From: Dugong dugon
Lineage: Eukaryota; Chordata; Mammalia; Sirenia; Dugongidae
Length of the DNA stretch: 64,000 bases
Direction: 5' to 3'
Assembly: GCA_030035585.1 (NCBI GenBank)
Contig: CM057460.1
Coordinates: 127,270,714-127,334,713, forward strand
The translations under genes and the position numbers were made by a program. The notes under the pieces are model-generated. The model did not search any database and was not told the DNA's origin. It worked only from the letters and a program-made list of their open reading frames with translations. This document shows, piece after piece, positions 51,882-61,689 of this stretch. How positions within the stretch are numbered: the stretch's first letter is position 1; each line of letters opens with the position of its first letter.

Positions 51882-53177
51882 GTTCCCCAGGAAAAGGACT
51901 CCGAGGCAGCAATTTATGTGCAGGAAGTTTATCGGGGAGTACTCTTGGGAACAACATTTGTGAGAGAGTGAAGAAAGCAGGAAAGAGGGAGCAATCGAAC
52001 TGCATTGCAGTTGCAACAAAGGCCTCAATTGATCCCACAGGAAGCCCTGGAGTCGGGATGGCCCCTCAGAGATGTCCCAAACTGAGGCAAGGTGGAAGGG
52101 CTACCCCCAGGGCGGGGAGGTATCCTGGGTTGGGCAGCTCCCTTCAGCTGAGAACAATTCCTTAAGAGGAACCAGGCTAGGAGCTGTTAGACAGCAGCAT
52201 TCCCAGGAACTGGGAAAATACATCCTTGATATGGAAGGGGAACATCTGGGTGGCACACCACAGCACCCACTCCAGCAATGACTTTGGCCTGTCCTTTCTC
52301 AATTTAAACCTAGTCCCAGGATCCCTCAGGCCTTGGTGCTTTGACAACTGATGTTTCTTTCAGTTTTGAGCTGTTTAAATAACTTTTCAGTGACATAGAA
52401 AAGGGCCAGTAGCTCAGCCTTTAGCCTGAGTGAAATTTTCCTTTCTTTCTCCCCTCTGGGTCTTTACGATTCTTTGACACCTCGCACAGAGATATGAAAG
52501 TTCTGTAAAAAGCTCCCATGCTTGCAAATAAAGTGAACCAGGCACAGTAATTAAAGAGATGAACAAGGCTGCAAATGCAGGGCTTTTAGGAGATTTTGGC
52601 TAGGTGTTTCAGCAGCGAAGGAGGAGAAATGGGATTCCATTTAATTAGCCCAAGGTCCCAGGTGGCCTTCACTTTTCCGTGCCTGTTACTACTGAACACC
52701 ATCCCACCGCCAGGCTGGAAGCTCCTTTCTGGTCGGTTCCATAGGCATTGCCAATCCTCTCAGAGGACCCTTTCCAGAACCCACAATAGCGCTCCTAGCA
52801 AAACATCACCACATGTTTGTCGTACCACTTCCTTTTTAGGGCTGCTGGCTGTTACTGGAATCAGGTTCTCCTGTTGCTTTCTTTGGCTGCTGGCCACCAG
52901 CTGCTCCTGGGCACACGCATGGAAGAGTGGGGCTTTGTATCAGATGCTGCTGGGGCCCTGCCCACATCCTCTCAGCAGTCACCGTCCTGTAGGCTCCCAC
53001 GGCTTTGCTCCGTCCTCTGAGTGAATGACCCCTGAATGACCTCATTCAGTCCCGTGGGCAAACACCCCAATTTCTTCGCCCCTGCTGTGGTCCGCTCTGA
53101 GGCTTGCTGTATGCAGTCACCCGGGGTTCCCAGCAGGACTGATCCCCAGTTGCTCACAGTGAAAACCTGCTATTTGT
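51882..53177. other. Mostly unique, GC-richer DNA
   Basis: At 51,885-52,270 there is sequence reminiscent of an old repeat ('gtgcaggaagtttatcgggg') that I cannot name. The 142-residue ORF at 52,596-53,024 is discussed under rejected items. Confidence 0.4.
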
Positions 53178-53388
53178 TGATAGTTGCTGTTGAACGGATT
53201 CTGGCTCACGGCGACCGCCATGTTTGCTGAGTAGAATTGCTCCACCGGGTTTTTAAGGCTGTGACATTTTGGAAGCAGATTACCAGGCCTGTCTTCTGAG
53301 GTGCTTCTGGATGTGTTCAAACAGACAATCTTTCTGCTATTAGTCAAACACTTAACCTTTTGTACCACCCAGGGACTCAAAAATCTAC
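53178..53388 (-). mobile_element. AfroSINE, second subfamily, full
   Basis: Seen: 'gttgaacggattctggctca', 'gctccaccgggtttttaagg', 'gaagcagattaccaggcctg', 'gtgttcaaacagacaatctt' (box B), 'aaacacttaaccttttgtac' (box A) and 'caccc-agggactc', the complement of the SINE. Confidence 0.92.
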
Positions 53389-54744
53389 GAGTAGCACACG
53401 GTATATTGGCTTTCTTCCCTTCCCCATCTTACTTCCCTACTGCTATTTCCTGGGATCAGTTCCCAATTAAACTACTAGCACTCAAATTCTTATCTCCGAT
53501 CTAGTGCTGGGAGAACCACACAAGCTTCAAGGTGTTAAAGGTGCCAGGCAAAGGATCTCATCTGGGAAATCATGTTTAAAAGTATAAACATCCAGAGTAA
53601 AAACAAGAGCAATAGCAACAACAAAAACTAGCACCATCTGTTCTGTTGTCCACAGAGGACTTGTCCTAATTGTCTGAATTGGTCTTTGTAAGTGTATTCG
53701 TTTTTACATCGCTGGTTTCCAAAACTATTTTCCAGACAGGATTCCAGCCATCCGTCCTACAGGTTCTTCACCTGCAGTTTGCATAATCTTTTTGATTCTT
53801 GACATTATATCCAGCATATTATCAGTCTAACCCCGCTGGACTGTAGGCAGAGAGGATCTTCAGTGAGGAGTCCAGAATTACTTCCAACCACCCAGCGCCT
53901 GGCTCTGATGAACTGCATCTAATTTTGAATGTGCGATTATTTTCTCTATGTCCGTATCAATACACCAAGCTGATAAAGATTAAAAGGGGAAAAACAAGGC
54001 TTGAGAGCTTTACAACTCCTGCTGGAGTTGCCGTGCATTTTCCTATCTGTCCGTCTGATTGGAAATTTAAATCATCTCACATTTCACGAGACGGGTAGCC
54101 TCATAAGATAGGGAGTCTGCAGTTTATGGCTCAATCTGTGTCTTGCTGTCTTTAAAGGAAAGGTAGTAAAAATTGAAATGAAGGAAAACAGATAAATGCC
54201 AAAGTCCTCCGATGATGCATTTTATAATCATCACATCTGCTGCAAAACGCCTGAAAAATGGCCCTGGAAGTCTGCCAGCACTACAGAACGGCTCACATGG
54301 TGCAGAGGAGCTGGACAGGAGAAGGCAGGAGATAATGAGCTTTTTACACAGGACTTTAACCTTCGCAGCCATGAATACTAAAGGCCCTCTCTCCCTTTTG
54401 TTGCTTGTTGCAGTTGCACTGCATCAAATTGTGTTAGGTTCCTGTCCCTCCACACCCTCGCCCTAGGGTTTCCATGTCATAGTTCAGGAAGGAAATGGAC
54501 AGGGGAAAACAGTCAGCAGGGCTGGCCTATGTGTGCCTGTGAGAGAGAGTTAGGGGTGGGGGTTGGACAGGAGGTAGAGATCTTAGCACCAGCTCAGACT
54601 TTTTAGATTACTGTTTGCTTTGGTAGTTGATTCTCATGGCAACTTTGTGTGTTTGGTAGACCAGGAGGACAAATAAAAAATTCAAGGTATAATTCTATTA
54701 TTTAAAATTATAAAGGTGATCATGAGAAAGTATTAACAAAAAAA
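53389..54744. other. Repeat-free, complex DNA: candidate conserved noncoding segment
   Basis: About 1.35 kb without repeats. The part 53,940-54,380 is compositionally complex, contains CpGs and many short words typical of transcription-factor sites ('gataa', 'atttaaatca', 'tttaaagg', 'tgataatcatca'-like). Nothing here proves function. ORFs on both strands are short and unsupported. Confidence 0.4.
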
Positions 54745-54950
54745 TCATGCTTATACTTTATGTCAGGCACTGTGCCAAGTGCTTTATGTGGAATATTTCA
54801 TTTAATTCTAACAAAATTAGTTAGTAGGTATTCTTCTTCCCGTTGTAAAGATGAGGAAATTGAGGTTTAAAGAGAGCACAGGACTTGCTCAAGTGAAATA
54901 GAGGGGATTGGGCTTCATCTGTAGTGTTCTGATTTGAGTGAGAGCTGTGT
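54745..54950 (-). mobile_element. MIR SINE remnant
   Basis: Seen: 'gtcaggcactgtgccaagtg', 'catttaattctaacaaaatt', 'gtaaagatgaggaaattgag', 'aaatagaggggattgggctt'. The MIR may continue beyond the LTR that follows ('gtccactctagcata' at 55,379). Confidence 0.85.
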
Positions 54951-54953
54951 CTA

Positions 54954-55378
54954 TGTCTTAGCTACCTAGTTCGGTGCTAAAAGAAATATCACAAGTGGGT
55001 GGCTTTAAAGAACAGAGATTTATTTCTCATGGTTCAGGAGACTAGAAGTCTGAATGCAGGGTGTGGCTGTAAGGGGAGGTCCTTCCTTGTCTGTTTCAGC
55101 TTCTAGTAGTTGTGGCAATCCTTGGCATTCCTGGGCTGGTGGATGCATCTGTCATGTCTGTCTCTCTTCATATGGTGTCTTTGCCCTGTGTGTGTCTCTG
55201 TGTCTATTTTGCTCTTTTTATAGCTCAGAGGTGATTAGGTTTAGAACCCACATTACTCTGCTATGGCCTCATTAACATAACAAAAGAAAACTTTTATTTT
55301 CAAACAGGGTCATATTTACAGGTACAGAGGTTAGGATTTCAACCCATATTTTGGGAGGACACAATTCAATCCATAACA
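54954..55378 (-). mobile_element. Solo LTR, family 1, minus orientation
   Basis: Seen: on the plus strand it begins 'tgtcttagctacctagttcg' and ends 'caattcaatccataaca'; the complement therefore opens TGTTATGGATTGAATTG and closes in AAGACA, as at 51,402 and 60,749. It is flanked by gtcta (54,949-54,953) and gtcca (55,379-55,383), a 5-bp duplication with one change. It probably inserted into the end of a MIR. Confidence 0.88.
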
Positions 55379-56324
55379 GTCCACTCTAGCATACCTTTTT
55401 CCCAACCAAGGGAAAGAATGAAGGGATGAGCTTCCTCCTTCCTCCTTCCTGGCTGTATCCTTCTCCATCACCTGGACTTTGCATCCCATCCTCTTGTTCA
55501 CTCCTTACACTCATTGGCCAAGCTTGTTGTCAAATCCTTTTTGCCCATTAAACTATAAATGTCTCAAGATGCTTGAGAGGAGGCTTCTCTCAGGGGTTGT
55601 GCATTTTCACCTGCACCACAGACGAAAACCACTGAGCTGCAGGGACCAACCCACGGCGTTAGGGGAGGATTGTGTTTGCATGTGTTCGAGGGGTGGTGGA
55701 TTATTTGAGTTCCTCCACAGGCCAACCCTGAGTCAAGAATTGCAGAGCAAGCAGTTTATTTGAGAGGTGAGGGAGACCCTGGCGAGGGATTGGGGAAGTA
55801 AAGCAGGGAAGGGAAGGCAGCCACTAACAATTGCTTTATCAAGAAGTTACCTCTGGGGGCTATTGGATCTTAATACGCCACAGAATTACCCTGTTCAAAC
55901 AGTGATAAAACTTGAATATTTATATACTACTCCCTTGGTCATTGGTTGAGGCTGCTGTGGTGGAGAGTGTTAATTCCTTGCTGCTTCTGGCCTGCCACAT
56001 GGGTTGGAAAGCAGGTTTCCATGGCTAGAGAAAACCCTCAGACAATGAAAAGCAGGTGCTAGCACTAGAAATCAGGCCAGAAGTTACTGAAGTGGAAAAG
56101 GCAAGGGGATATGGGCACGGCACTGGGGTACTGTCCAACCTGCTACAAATTCCTTAGAGTTCTTGAAACCATAGGCCTTGAAACTAGGAGTTTCATCCTG
56201 GATGGGGCATTCCATATAGCTTCCAGGGACATCATCACGTTTTACCCCTTCTAGGCCGAGAATTAAAAGAAAAAAAAGTGATACTGAACCCAAATTGAAA
56301 ATTGGGATAGTGTTCAACTGTGTT

Positions 56325-56378
<54 letters not shown>

Positions 56379-57302
56379 TTTATATAACTTCTAAACACTG
56401 GAGGAAATAATGAAAAATTATACCAGTTTTACGTTGTTTAGGTATTTTCCATAGCTTGCCTTCTTAAGAAGCTTTAATTTAAAGTCCACAATATCCTATT
56501 ATTGCTTCTAAGTCTTTCTATAATACAACCGAAATTGTCTCCTGCTCTGCATGACAGTAACCAATTCTAGATACTCTACTTTTTAATTCACGTATTTATT
56601 CAAGTGACAATGGCACATGGTCTTTGTGTGCTATTTTCTATGATGACTTTAAGTGAAAGTTACAGCACTTTTTTAATCCAGTCATCCTAATGATCCCTTT
56701 GTGAAATAAGTGGGTAGCAAGCATTCTGTACATGAAAAATTTTGCAGCCTCTATATGCAATCTAAATGTTTTCTTAAGGAACAGAATAATTATTACATTC
56801 ACTAAACAGCTGTTTTTAGAGAGAATAGCTATTTGTCTGAATTTAAATATTATCTCCCTCTGCAAATTAATTTTTTTGTGTGTAGAATCCAGATGCATAT
56901 TAGCCATTGTTATTAACTAACAAAAAAAAGACCATGAGGATAGTTTCTAAATAGTCTATATGTACTGGACATCCATGGGGATTGTGGGAAAGCTGCCTCT
57001 ACAGGCTTCCAGCTTCTTCTTATTTTGTGGGAAGTTCCCCAATGTGTATGTGGATTTGTAGCCCAATCCTTCCTCCTTCAACCCTCTAAGGGCCAGGGCA
57101 ATCACGTGACCTAGGCTGGGGCAACCAGAAGCTCCCATTAGGAGTTCATACCTTGAACCAGGAGAACAAAGAGACAGCTTTGGTGCACACCCTCATGGCA
57201 ACAGGGTTGCTGGGGTGATGGTGGATGTACAGTGGTGATAGTCTCAGCAGTGGTGTTCAGTAGTGATGGTGTTCTGGCAGATTTTGTGTCTCCTGTTTCT
57301 TA
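55379..57302. other. Mostly unique DNA
   Basis: No gene seen. It holds the (GT)n array at 56,327. Short ORFs are unsupported. Confidence 0.5.
56327..56377 (+). repeat. (GT)25 microsatellite
   Basis: Seen: about 25 uninterrupted gt units, so length variation between individuals is likely. Confidence 0.97.
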
Positions 57303-57407
57303 GTTCTCCGTTCAATTATTAAACAAATATTTGTTGAGAGCCTTCTCTGAGCCAGGCACTGTCGTAGATGCTGGGGATGCATAAGTGAACAAAACAGAGA
57401 CAGTCCC
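57303..57407 (+). repeat. Ancient unassigned repeat, left piece
   Basis: Seen: 'aaacaaatatttgttgagag', 'tctgagccaggcactgtcgt', 'gatgctggggatgcataagt' and 'acaaaacagagacagtccc'. It continues after the LTR at 57,871 as 'gtctctgccctcatgcagct'. Confidence 0.7.
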
Positions 57408-57870
57408 TGGAGTGGATTATTAAAATAACCACATTTTTTTTCCTCTCCCTACTTGCAAAGTGGTGACAGATCCTCCCAACAAGAGGCGGACACTGTTTTT
57501 CTACCCCTTGAACCTGGGTTAGTCAATGGAGCTGTCGCAAATATGACTCACTCAAAGGCTTGAAAAGTACTTGTGCATTGGGACTTTGTACTTGGAACGT
57601 TGACCACCATGTAAACAAGCCCAACCTGGAGGATAAGTAAGACAATCCCAGTCTAGAGTTAGTCAGTCCTTTGTTGACCTGGTTAATGAACACAAAATGA
57701 ATGAGTAAGTTTCAGCCAAGGTCTACCAAGCCTGACATAGGCCAGAGGAACCACGAAGCTGAGCCCAGCCCAAATTTCCAAACTGCAGAATCATGAGATA
57801 AATAAATATTGTTGTTTATAGCCATTAAGTCTTTGCGTAGTTTATTACTCAGCAAGAGTTAACTGATATA
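57408..57870 (+). mobile_element. Solo LTR, family 2 (MaLR-like)
   Basis: Seen: 463 bp from 'tggagtggattatt' to 'gttaactgatata' (TG...CA with a mutated end). It is flanked by gtccc (57,403-57,407) and gtctc (57,871-57,875), a 5-bp duplication with one change. Landmarks: 'gaccaccatgtaaacaagcc', 'catgagataaataaatattg' and 'agccattaagtctttgcgta'. The reading of the old repeat across the two flanks is seamless. Confidence 0.85.
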
Positions 57871-58440
57871 GTCTCTGCCCTCATGCAGCTTACATTCTAG
57901 AGGGGGAGATTGCCTATAAACAAATAAGTATATAACATAATCTAAGCTTGTGAAAACTGCTATAAAAGTAAAAGAAGAAAAAGGGAACAGAGAAGTACTA
58001 TTTTGGATAAAGAAGATCCTCAATGGCACAAATGGTTTGCATTTGGCTACTAACTGAATCTACCCAGTGGCACTGCCAAAGAAAGGTCTAGTGATCTACT
58101 TTTGTAAGATTACAGCCATTGAATACCCTATGGCGTACAATTCTACTCTGTCACACATGGGGTCACCAGGAGTCAGAATCGACTTGATGGCAATGGGTTT
58201 GGTTTTTGGTTTATTTTAAAGAGCATGGTCAGGGAAGGGTTTTCTGAGAAAAAGGCTTGAATGACATGAGAGACTAAACCATGTGCACACCAAGAGAAGA
58301 GAGAGAGGGAACAGCAAGTGCAAATGCTCTGAGGCAGGAGCAAAGTTGGTGCATTCAGGGGAAGACAAGAAGACCAGTTGTGAATTGAGTGAGGGAAAGA
58401 GGGTAGGTAATGGAACAGAAGAGGAAGCCAGGAGCCAGTA
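57871..58440 (+). repeat. Ancient unassigned repeat, right piece
   Basis: Seen: 'gcagcttacattctagaggg', 'ggtcagggaagggttttctg', 'agggaacagcaagtgcaaat' and 'gctctgaggcaggagcaaag', in the order found in other mammals. A SINE is inserted at about 58,010-58,207. Its 3' limit is unclear. Confidence 0.65.
58010..58207 (+). mobile_element. AfroSINE inside the ancient repeat
   Basis: Seen: 'ggcacaaatggtttgcattt', 'ggtctagtgatctacttttg', 'ctatggcgtacaattctact' and 'caccaggagtcagaatcgac'. It is more diverged in its head than other copies. Confidence 0.85.
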
Positions 58441-58824
58441 ATCGCTGCAGAAGATGGAACAATGAATCCATTTTTTCAAGGTCAGTAAATAGGCCCCTCT
58501 GTGTTCTTCAGCTGGTGCTTAGGCAGCTAAGATCGAAAGTAAGAGTCAGAAGGCCCAGAGGGGACCAGAGATGCTTTTCCAGGGAAGGAAATGTAAATGT
58601 GGGTATAGATGAGCTGGGGTCTCTCCGACAGCTGGAGGATTATCCAATGACAAGAATTTGTGTAGAGAGTGGGCAGAAGACGTTAACCTCACAGTTCTCA
58701 GTGAGGAGAAGTTTTGGGATAGTTTCTGGCAGACTGGTTGACTGTAGAGACAGTGTGATTGTGCCCCAGACGCTGTAGTCTGTGGCTGTGTACATGATTT
58801 CAGCTTCCAAGTTCTATTGAGTTT
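58441..58824. other. No certain feature
   Basis: May include more of the ancient repeat, much diverged. The 122-residue ORF at 58,410-58,778 has no recognised domain. Confidence 0.4.
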
Positions 58825-59038
58825 CAGTGCTGTCCAATAGAACTTTCAGTGACAATGGACGTGTTCTGTGTCTGTGCTGTCCGTTAGGGTAGCCATGTTT
58901 AGCTCTTTAACACTTGAAACGTGGCTTATTTGACAAAGGAACTGAATTTTAAATTTTATTTAATTTTAATTAAAATTAAAATTTGAAATTGAATAGCCAC
59001 ATGAAGCTAGTGGCTACCATCCCTGTTGGATAGCACAA
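58825..59038. mobile_element. hAT-Charlie-type DNA transposon remnant
   Basis: Seen: terminal repeats cagtgctgtcc (58,825-58,835) and ggatagcacaa (59,028-59,038, a decayed complement), and the internal wording 'aatagaactttcagtgacaa', 'gaatagccacatgaagctag' and 'tggctaccatccctgttgga', known from non-autonomous hAT elements of mammals. A perfect 22-bp AT palindrome lies at 58,959-58,980. The target duplication is not clear. Confidence 0.75.
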
Positions 59039-59157
59039 CTCTAGAACACCTGCTCTCAGGGCTTCTGCCTCTGACCTAGTGGTGGGGATGTTATGGGAGG
59101 TCAGGGGCTCCGTGATATCAGAGACTTCATCTGTTTTATTCTCCTTAAGACCTAGGA

Positions 59158-59485
59158 GAGGGGGCATAGGTGGTGCAGTGGTAGACCCTTGCGTTCCATG
59201 TAGGGGACCCGGCTTTGATTCCTGGTCAATGCATTTCAAGTACAGCCATTATCCATCTGTTGCTGGAGGCTTGTGCGTTGTTATGATGCTGAACAGGTTT
59301 CAGTGGAGCTTCTAGACTACAACTGACTAGGAAGAAATTCAGCCAGTAAAAACCCTATGGATCACAACAGTTCATTCCACAACTGATCAGGGGATCGTGC
59401 AGGGATCAGACTGCGTTTCATTCCTTTGTGCATGAAATCACCTTGAGTTGGGAACTAAAGCAACAGCAGCTAACAACAATAAGAG
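59158..59485 (+). mobile_element. SINE with a tRNA-Gly-like head
   Basis: Seen: the head, 59,164-59,233, folds like a tRNA: acceptor strands gcatagg and tcaatgc pair at most positions, box A region 'tggtgcagtggtaga', an anticodon loop reading gttccat (anticodon tcc, glycine), and box B region 'ggctttgattcc'. The body of about 250 bases ('caggtttcagtggagcttct', 'aaaaccctatggatcacaac', 'gatcaggggatcgtgcaggg') ends with 'agcagctaacaacaataaga', like the RTE/AfroSINE tail. It differs from the AfroSINE heads elsewhere in this window. Confidence 0.75.
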
Positions 59486-59919
59486 TTAGAACAATTTATT
59501 GGGTTAAGTGCCCAATAAACATCTGGGCAATGAGTTGATTACTTGATTAATGTGGGAGAGGACAGTCAGTCATGCTTAACGTTCTTGGATCAATACTTAT
59601 TTCCAGAATTTCACCAAATTTTTAGCTTCTTGGTTTCCTTTCTGGGAATGGCTCTTCTCTCTGGGATGATCTATGTTCAAGCTCTTCTTTGAGAGCCACT
59701 TACTTAGAACAGGACCAAGACAATGAGCCTCTACCCTGACGGTCTTCAAATGATTCTCCCTCCCGAAGCTTAGTTGTTGCATATTTTAAGATGTGTATTA
59801 TTCTTTGTAATGTTTGTAGAAAATAATACCATTGAAAAACTAAGCTACTACATTGGAAATTCTTTCACCCTCCAAAGGACATTATGATCTAGATTTTTAC
59901 CATGTGAAAGCAGCTGCAA

Positions 59920-59958
59920 TAAACTACCATTGAAGAAGCACCTACTATGTGCCAGGCA
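59920..59958 (-). mobile_element. MIR SINE remnant, left piece
   Basis: Seen: 'gcacctactatgtgccaggc', the MIR/L2-type 3' landmark on the complement strand. It resumes after the RTE at 61,480 as 'gtgccaggcacaaaactagg'. Confidence 0.75.
59949..59958 (+). repeat. Target-site duplication of the nested RTE, left copy
   Basis: Seen: gtgccaggca, identical to 61,480-61,489. Confidence 0.88.
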
Positions 59959-60748
59959 ATGTTATCTATAATTTGTTACGGATAACATTGCAAAGAATGA
60001 GAATTCCAGAACACTTAATTGTACTCATGCAGAACCTGTACATAGACCAAGAAGCAGTCGTTCAATCAGGACAGGGGGATACTACTTGGTTTAGAATCGG
60101 AAAAGGTGTGTGTCAGGGTTTGTCCTTTCGCTATATTCATTCGATCTGTATGCTGAGCAAATAATATGAGAAGCTGGACTATATGAAGAAGAACACGGCA
60201 TCAGGATTGGAGGAAGAGTCATTAACAACCTGTGATATGCAGATGACACAACCTTGCTTGCTAAAAGTGAAGAGGACTTGAAGCACTTACTGATGAAGAT
60301 CAAAGACTATAGTCTTCAGTATGGATCATACTCCGACATAAAGAAAACAAAAATCCTCACAGCTGGACCAATAAGCAACATCATGATAAATGGAGAACGT
60401 ATTGAAGTTGTCAAGGATTTGATTTTACTTGGATCCACAATCAACAAGCATGGAAGCAACAGCCAAGAAATCAAATGACACATTGCATTGGGCAAATCTG
60501 CTGTAAAAGACCTCTTTAAAGTCAGATGAAAGCTGGACAATGAATAAGGAAGACCAAAGAAGAATTGATGCCTTTGAATTATGGTGTTGGTGAAGAATAT
60601 TGAATATACCATGGACTGCCAGAAGAATGAACAAATCTATCTTGGAAGAAATACAGCCAGAATGCTCTTTAGAAGGGAGGATGATGAGATCTCATCTTAT
60701 ACACTTTGGACATGTTATCAGGAGGGACCAGTCCCTGGAGAAGGACAT
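59959..60748 (+). mobile_element. RTE1-like LINE, 5' part of a nested copy
   Basis: Seen: 5'-truncated RTE with reverse-transcriptase text: 'ggataacattgcaaagaatg', 'ggtgtgtgtcagggttt' (the VCQG motif region), a YADDTTLLAKSEEDLKHLL frame (about 60,234-60,290; the YADD box is kept), and KKTKILTAGPISNIMINGER in the 74-residue frame 60,254-60,478. A TGA precedes YADD and there are frame breaks and a deletion near 60,520. An LTR splits it at 60,749; the 3' end is at 61,275. Confidence 0.92.
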
Positions 60749-61269
60749 TGTTATAGATTGAATTATGTTGCCCCAAAATGCGTGTCAACTTGGCTAAGCT
60801 ATGATTCCCAGTATTGTGTGATTGTCCACCATTTTGTCATTTGATATGATTTTCCATGTGTTGTAAATCCTACCTCTATGATGTTAATAAGGCAGGATTC
60901 GAGGCCGTTATGTTAATGAGGCAGGACTCAATCTACAAGATTAGGTTGTGTCTTAAGCCAGTCTCTTTTGAGATATAAAAGACAGAAGCAAGCAGAGAGA
61001 CAGGGGGACCTCATACCACCAAGAAACAAGAGCTAGGAGAATAGCACATCCTTTGGACCTGGGGTCCCTTCGGTGAGAAGCTTCTTGAACAGGGAAGATT
61101 GATGACAAAGACCTTCCCACAGAGCCAACAGAGACAGAAAGCCTTCCCTTGGAGCTGGCACCTTGAATTTGGACTTGTAGGCTCTTAGACTGTGAGAGAA
61201 TAAATTTCTCTTTGCTAAAGCCATCCACTTGTGGTATTTCTGTTACAGCAGCACTAGGTAACTAAGACA
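60749..61269 (+). mobile_element. Solo LTR, family 1, inside the RTE
   Basis: Seen: 521 bp opening 'tgttatagattgaattatgt' and closing 'ctaggtaactaagaca'. It is flanked by gacat (60,744-60,748) and gacct (61,270-61,274), a 5-bp duplication with one change. Removing it restores the usual RTE wording 'gagaaggacatcatgcttgg', which proves the insertion. It shares the landmarks of 51,402-51,876 and has 'gttaatgaggcaggactcaa' and 'gagataaaagacagaagcaa'. Confidence 0.95.
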
Positions 61270-61274
61270 GACCT

Positions 61275-61479
61275 CATGCTTGGTAAAGTAGAGGGTCATT
61301 GAAAAAGAGGAAGACCCTCAGTAAGATGGATTGACCCAGTGGCTGCAACAATGGGCTCAAGCATAAAAACAACTGTGAGGATGGATGCAGGACCAGGCAG
61401 TGTCTTTCATTCTGTTGTCCACAGGGTCACTGTGAGTCAGAATAGACTCAATGGCACCTAAGAACAATAACAACAACAC
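61275..61479 (+). mobile_element. RTE1-like LINE, 3' end of the nested copy
   Basis: Seen: 'catgcttggtaaagtagagg', 'aagaggaagaccctcagtaa', 'gctcaagcataaaaacaact', 'caatggcacctaagaacaat' and the aac-rich tail. Confidence 0.92.
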
Positions 61480-61689
61480 GTGCCAGGCACAAAACTAGGT
61501 ACTTTATAAACATTATTTCTAATCCCTACAACAACCCTACAAGTAGAAATTTCTATCTTCACACTACCAGTGAGGAAACTGAGGCTCAGAAACATTTGTT
61601 TTACTTGTCTAAGGTCACAGGATTTCCAAGTAGTTGAGTGCCCTTCCAAAACTCATGAACTTTTCACTGTATCACATTGCCTCAAAACA
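61480..61689 (-). mobile_element. MIR SINE, right piece
   Basis: Seen: 'gtgccaggcacaaaactagg', 'ctacaacaaccctacaagta', 'gaggaaactgaggctcagaa' and 'taaggtcacaggatttccaa', in MIR order on the complement; it is in register with 59,920-59,958. Confidence 0.9.

Noticed and set aside
52596-53024. 142-residue plus-strand ORF with a hydrophobic stretch
   Set aside because: The hydrophobic stretch suggested a signal or membrane segment, but there is no domain, splice context or family, and it runs across ordinary non-coding sequence.
58817-59046. 8-bp target duplication of the hAT remnant at 58,825
   Set aside because: The flanks ttgagttt and ctctagaa do not match.
59164-59233. Functional tRNA-Gly gene
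   Set aside because: The T-loop region reads ggctttgattcc instead of the conserved GGTTCGATTCC, acceptor pairs are imperfect, no T-run terminator follows closely, and a SINE body is attached.
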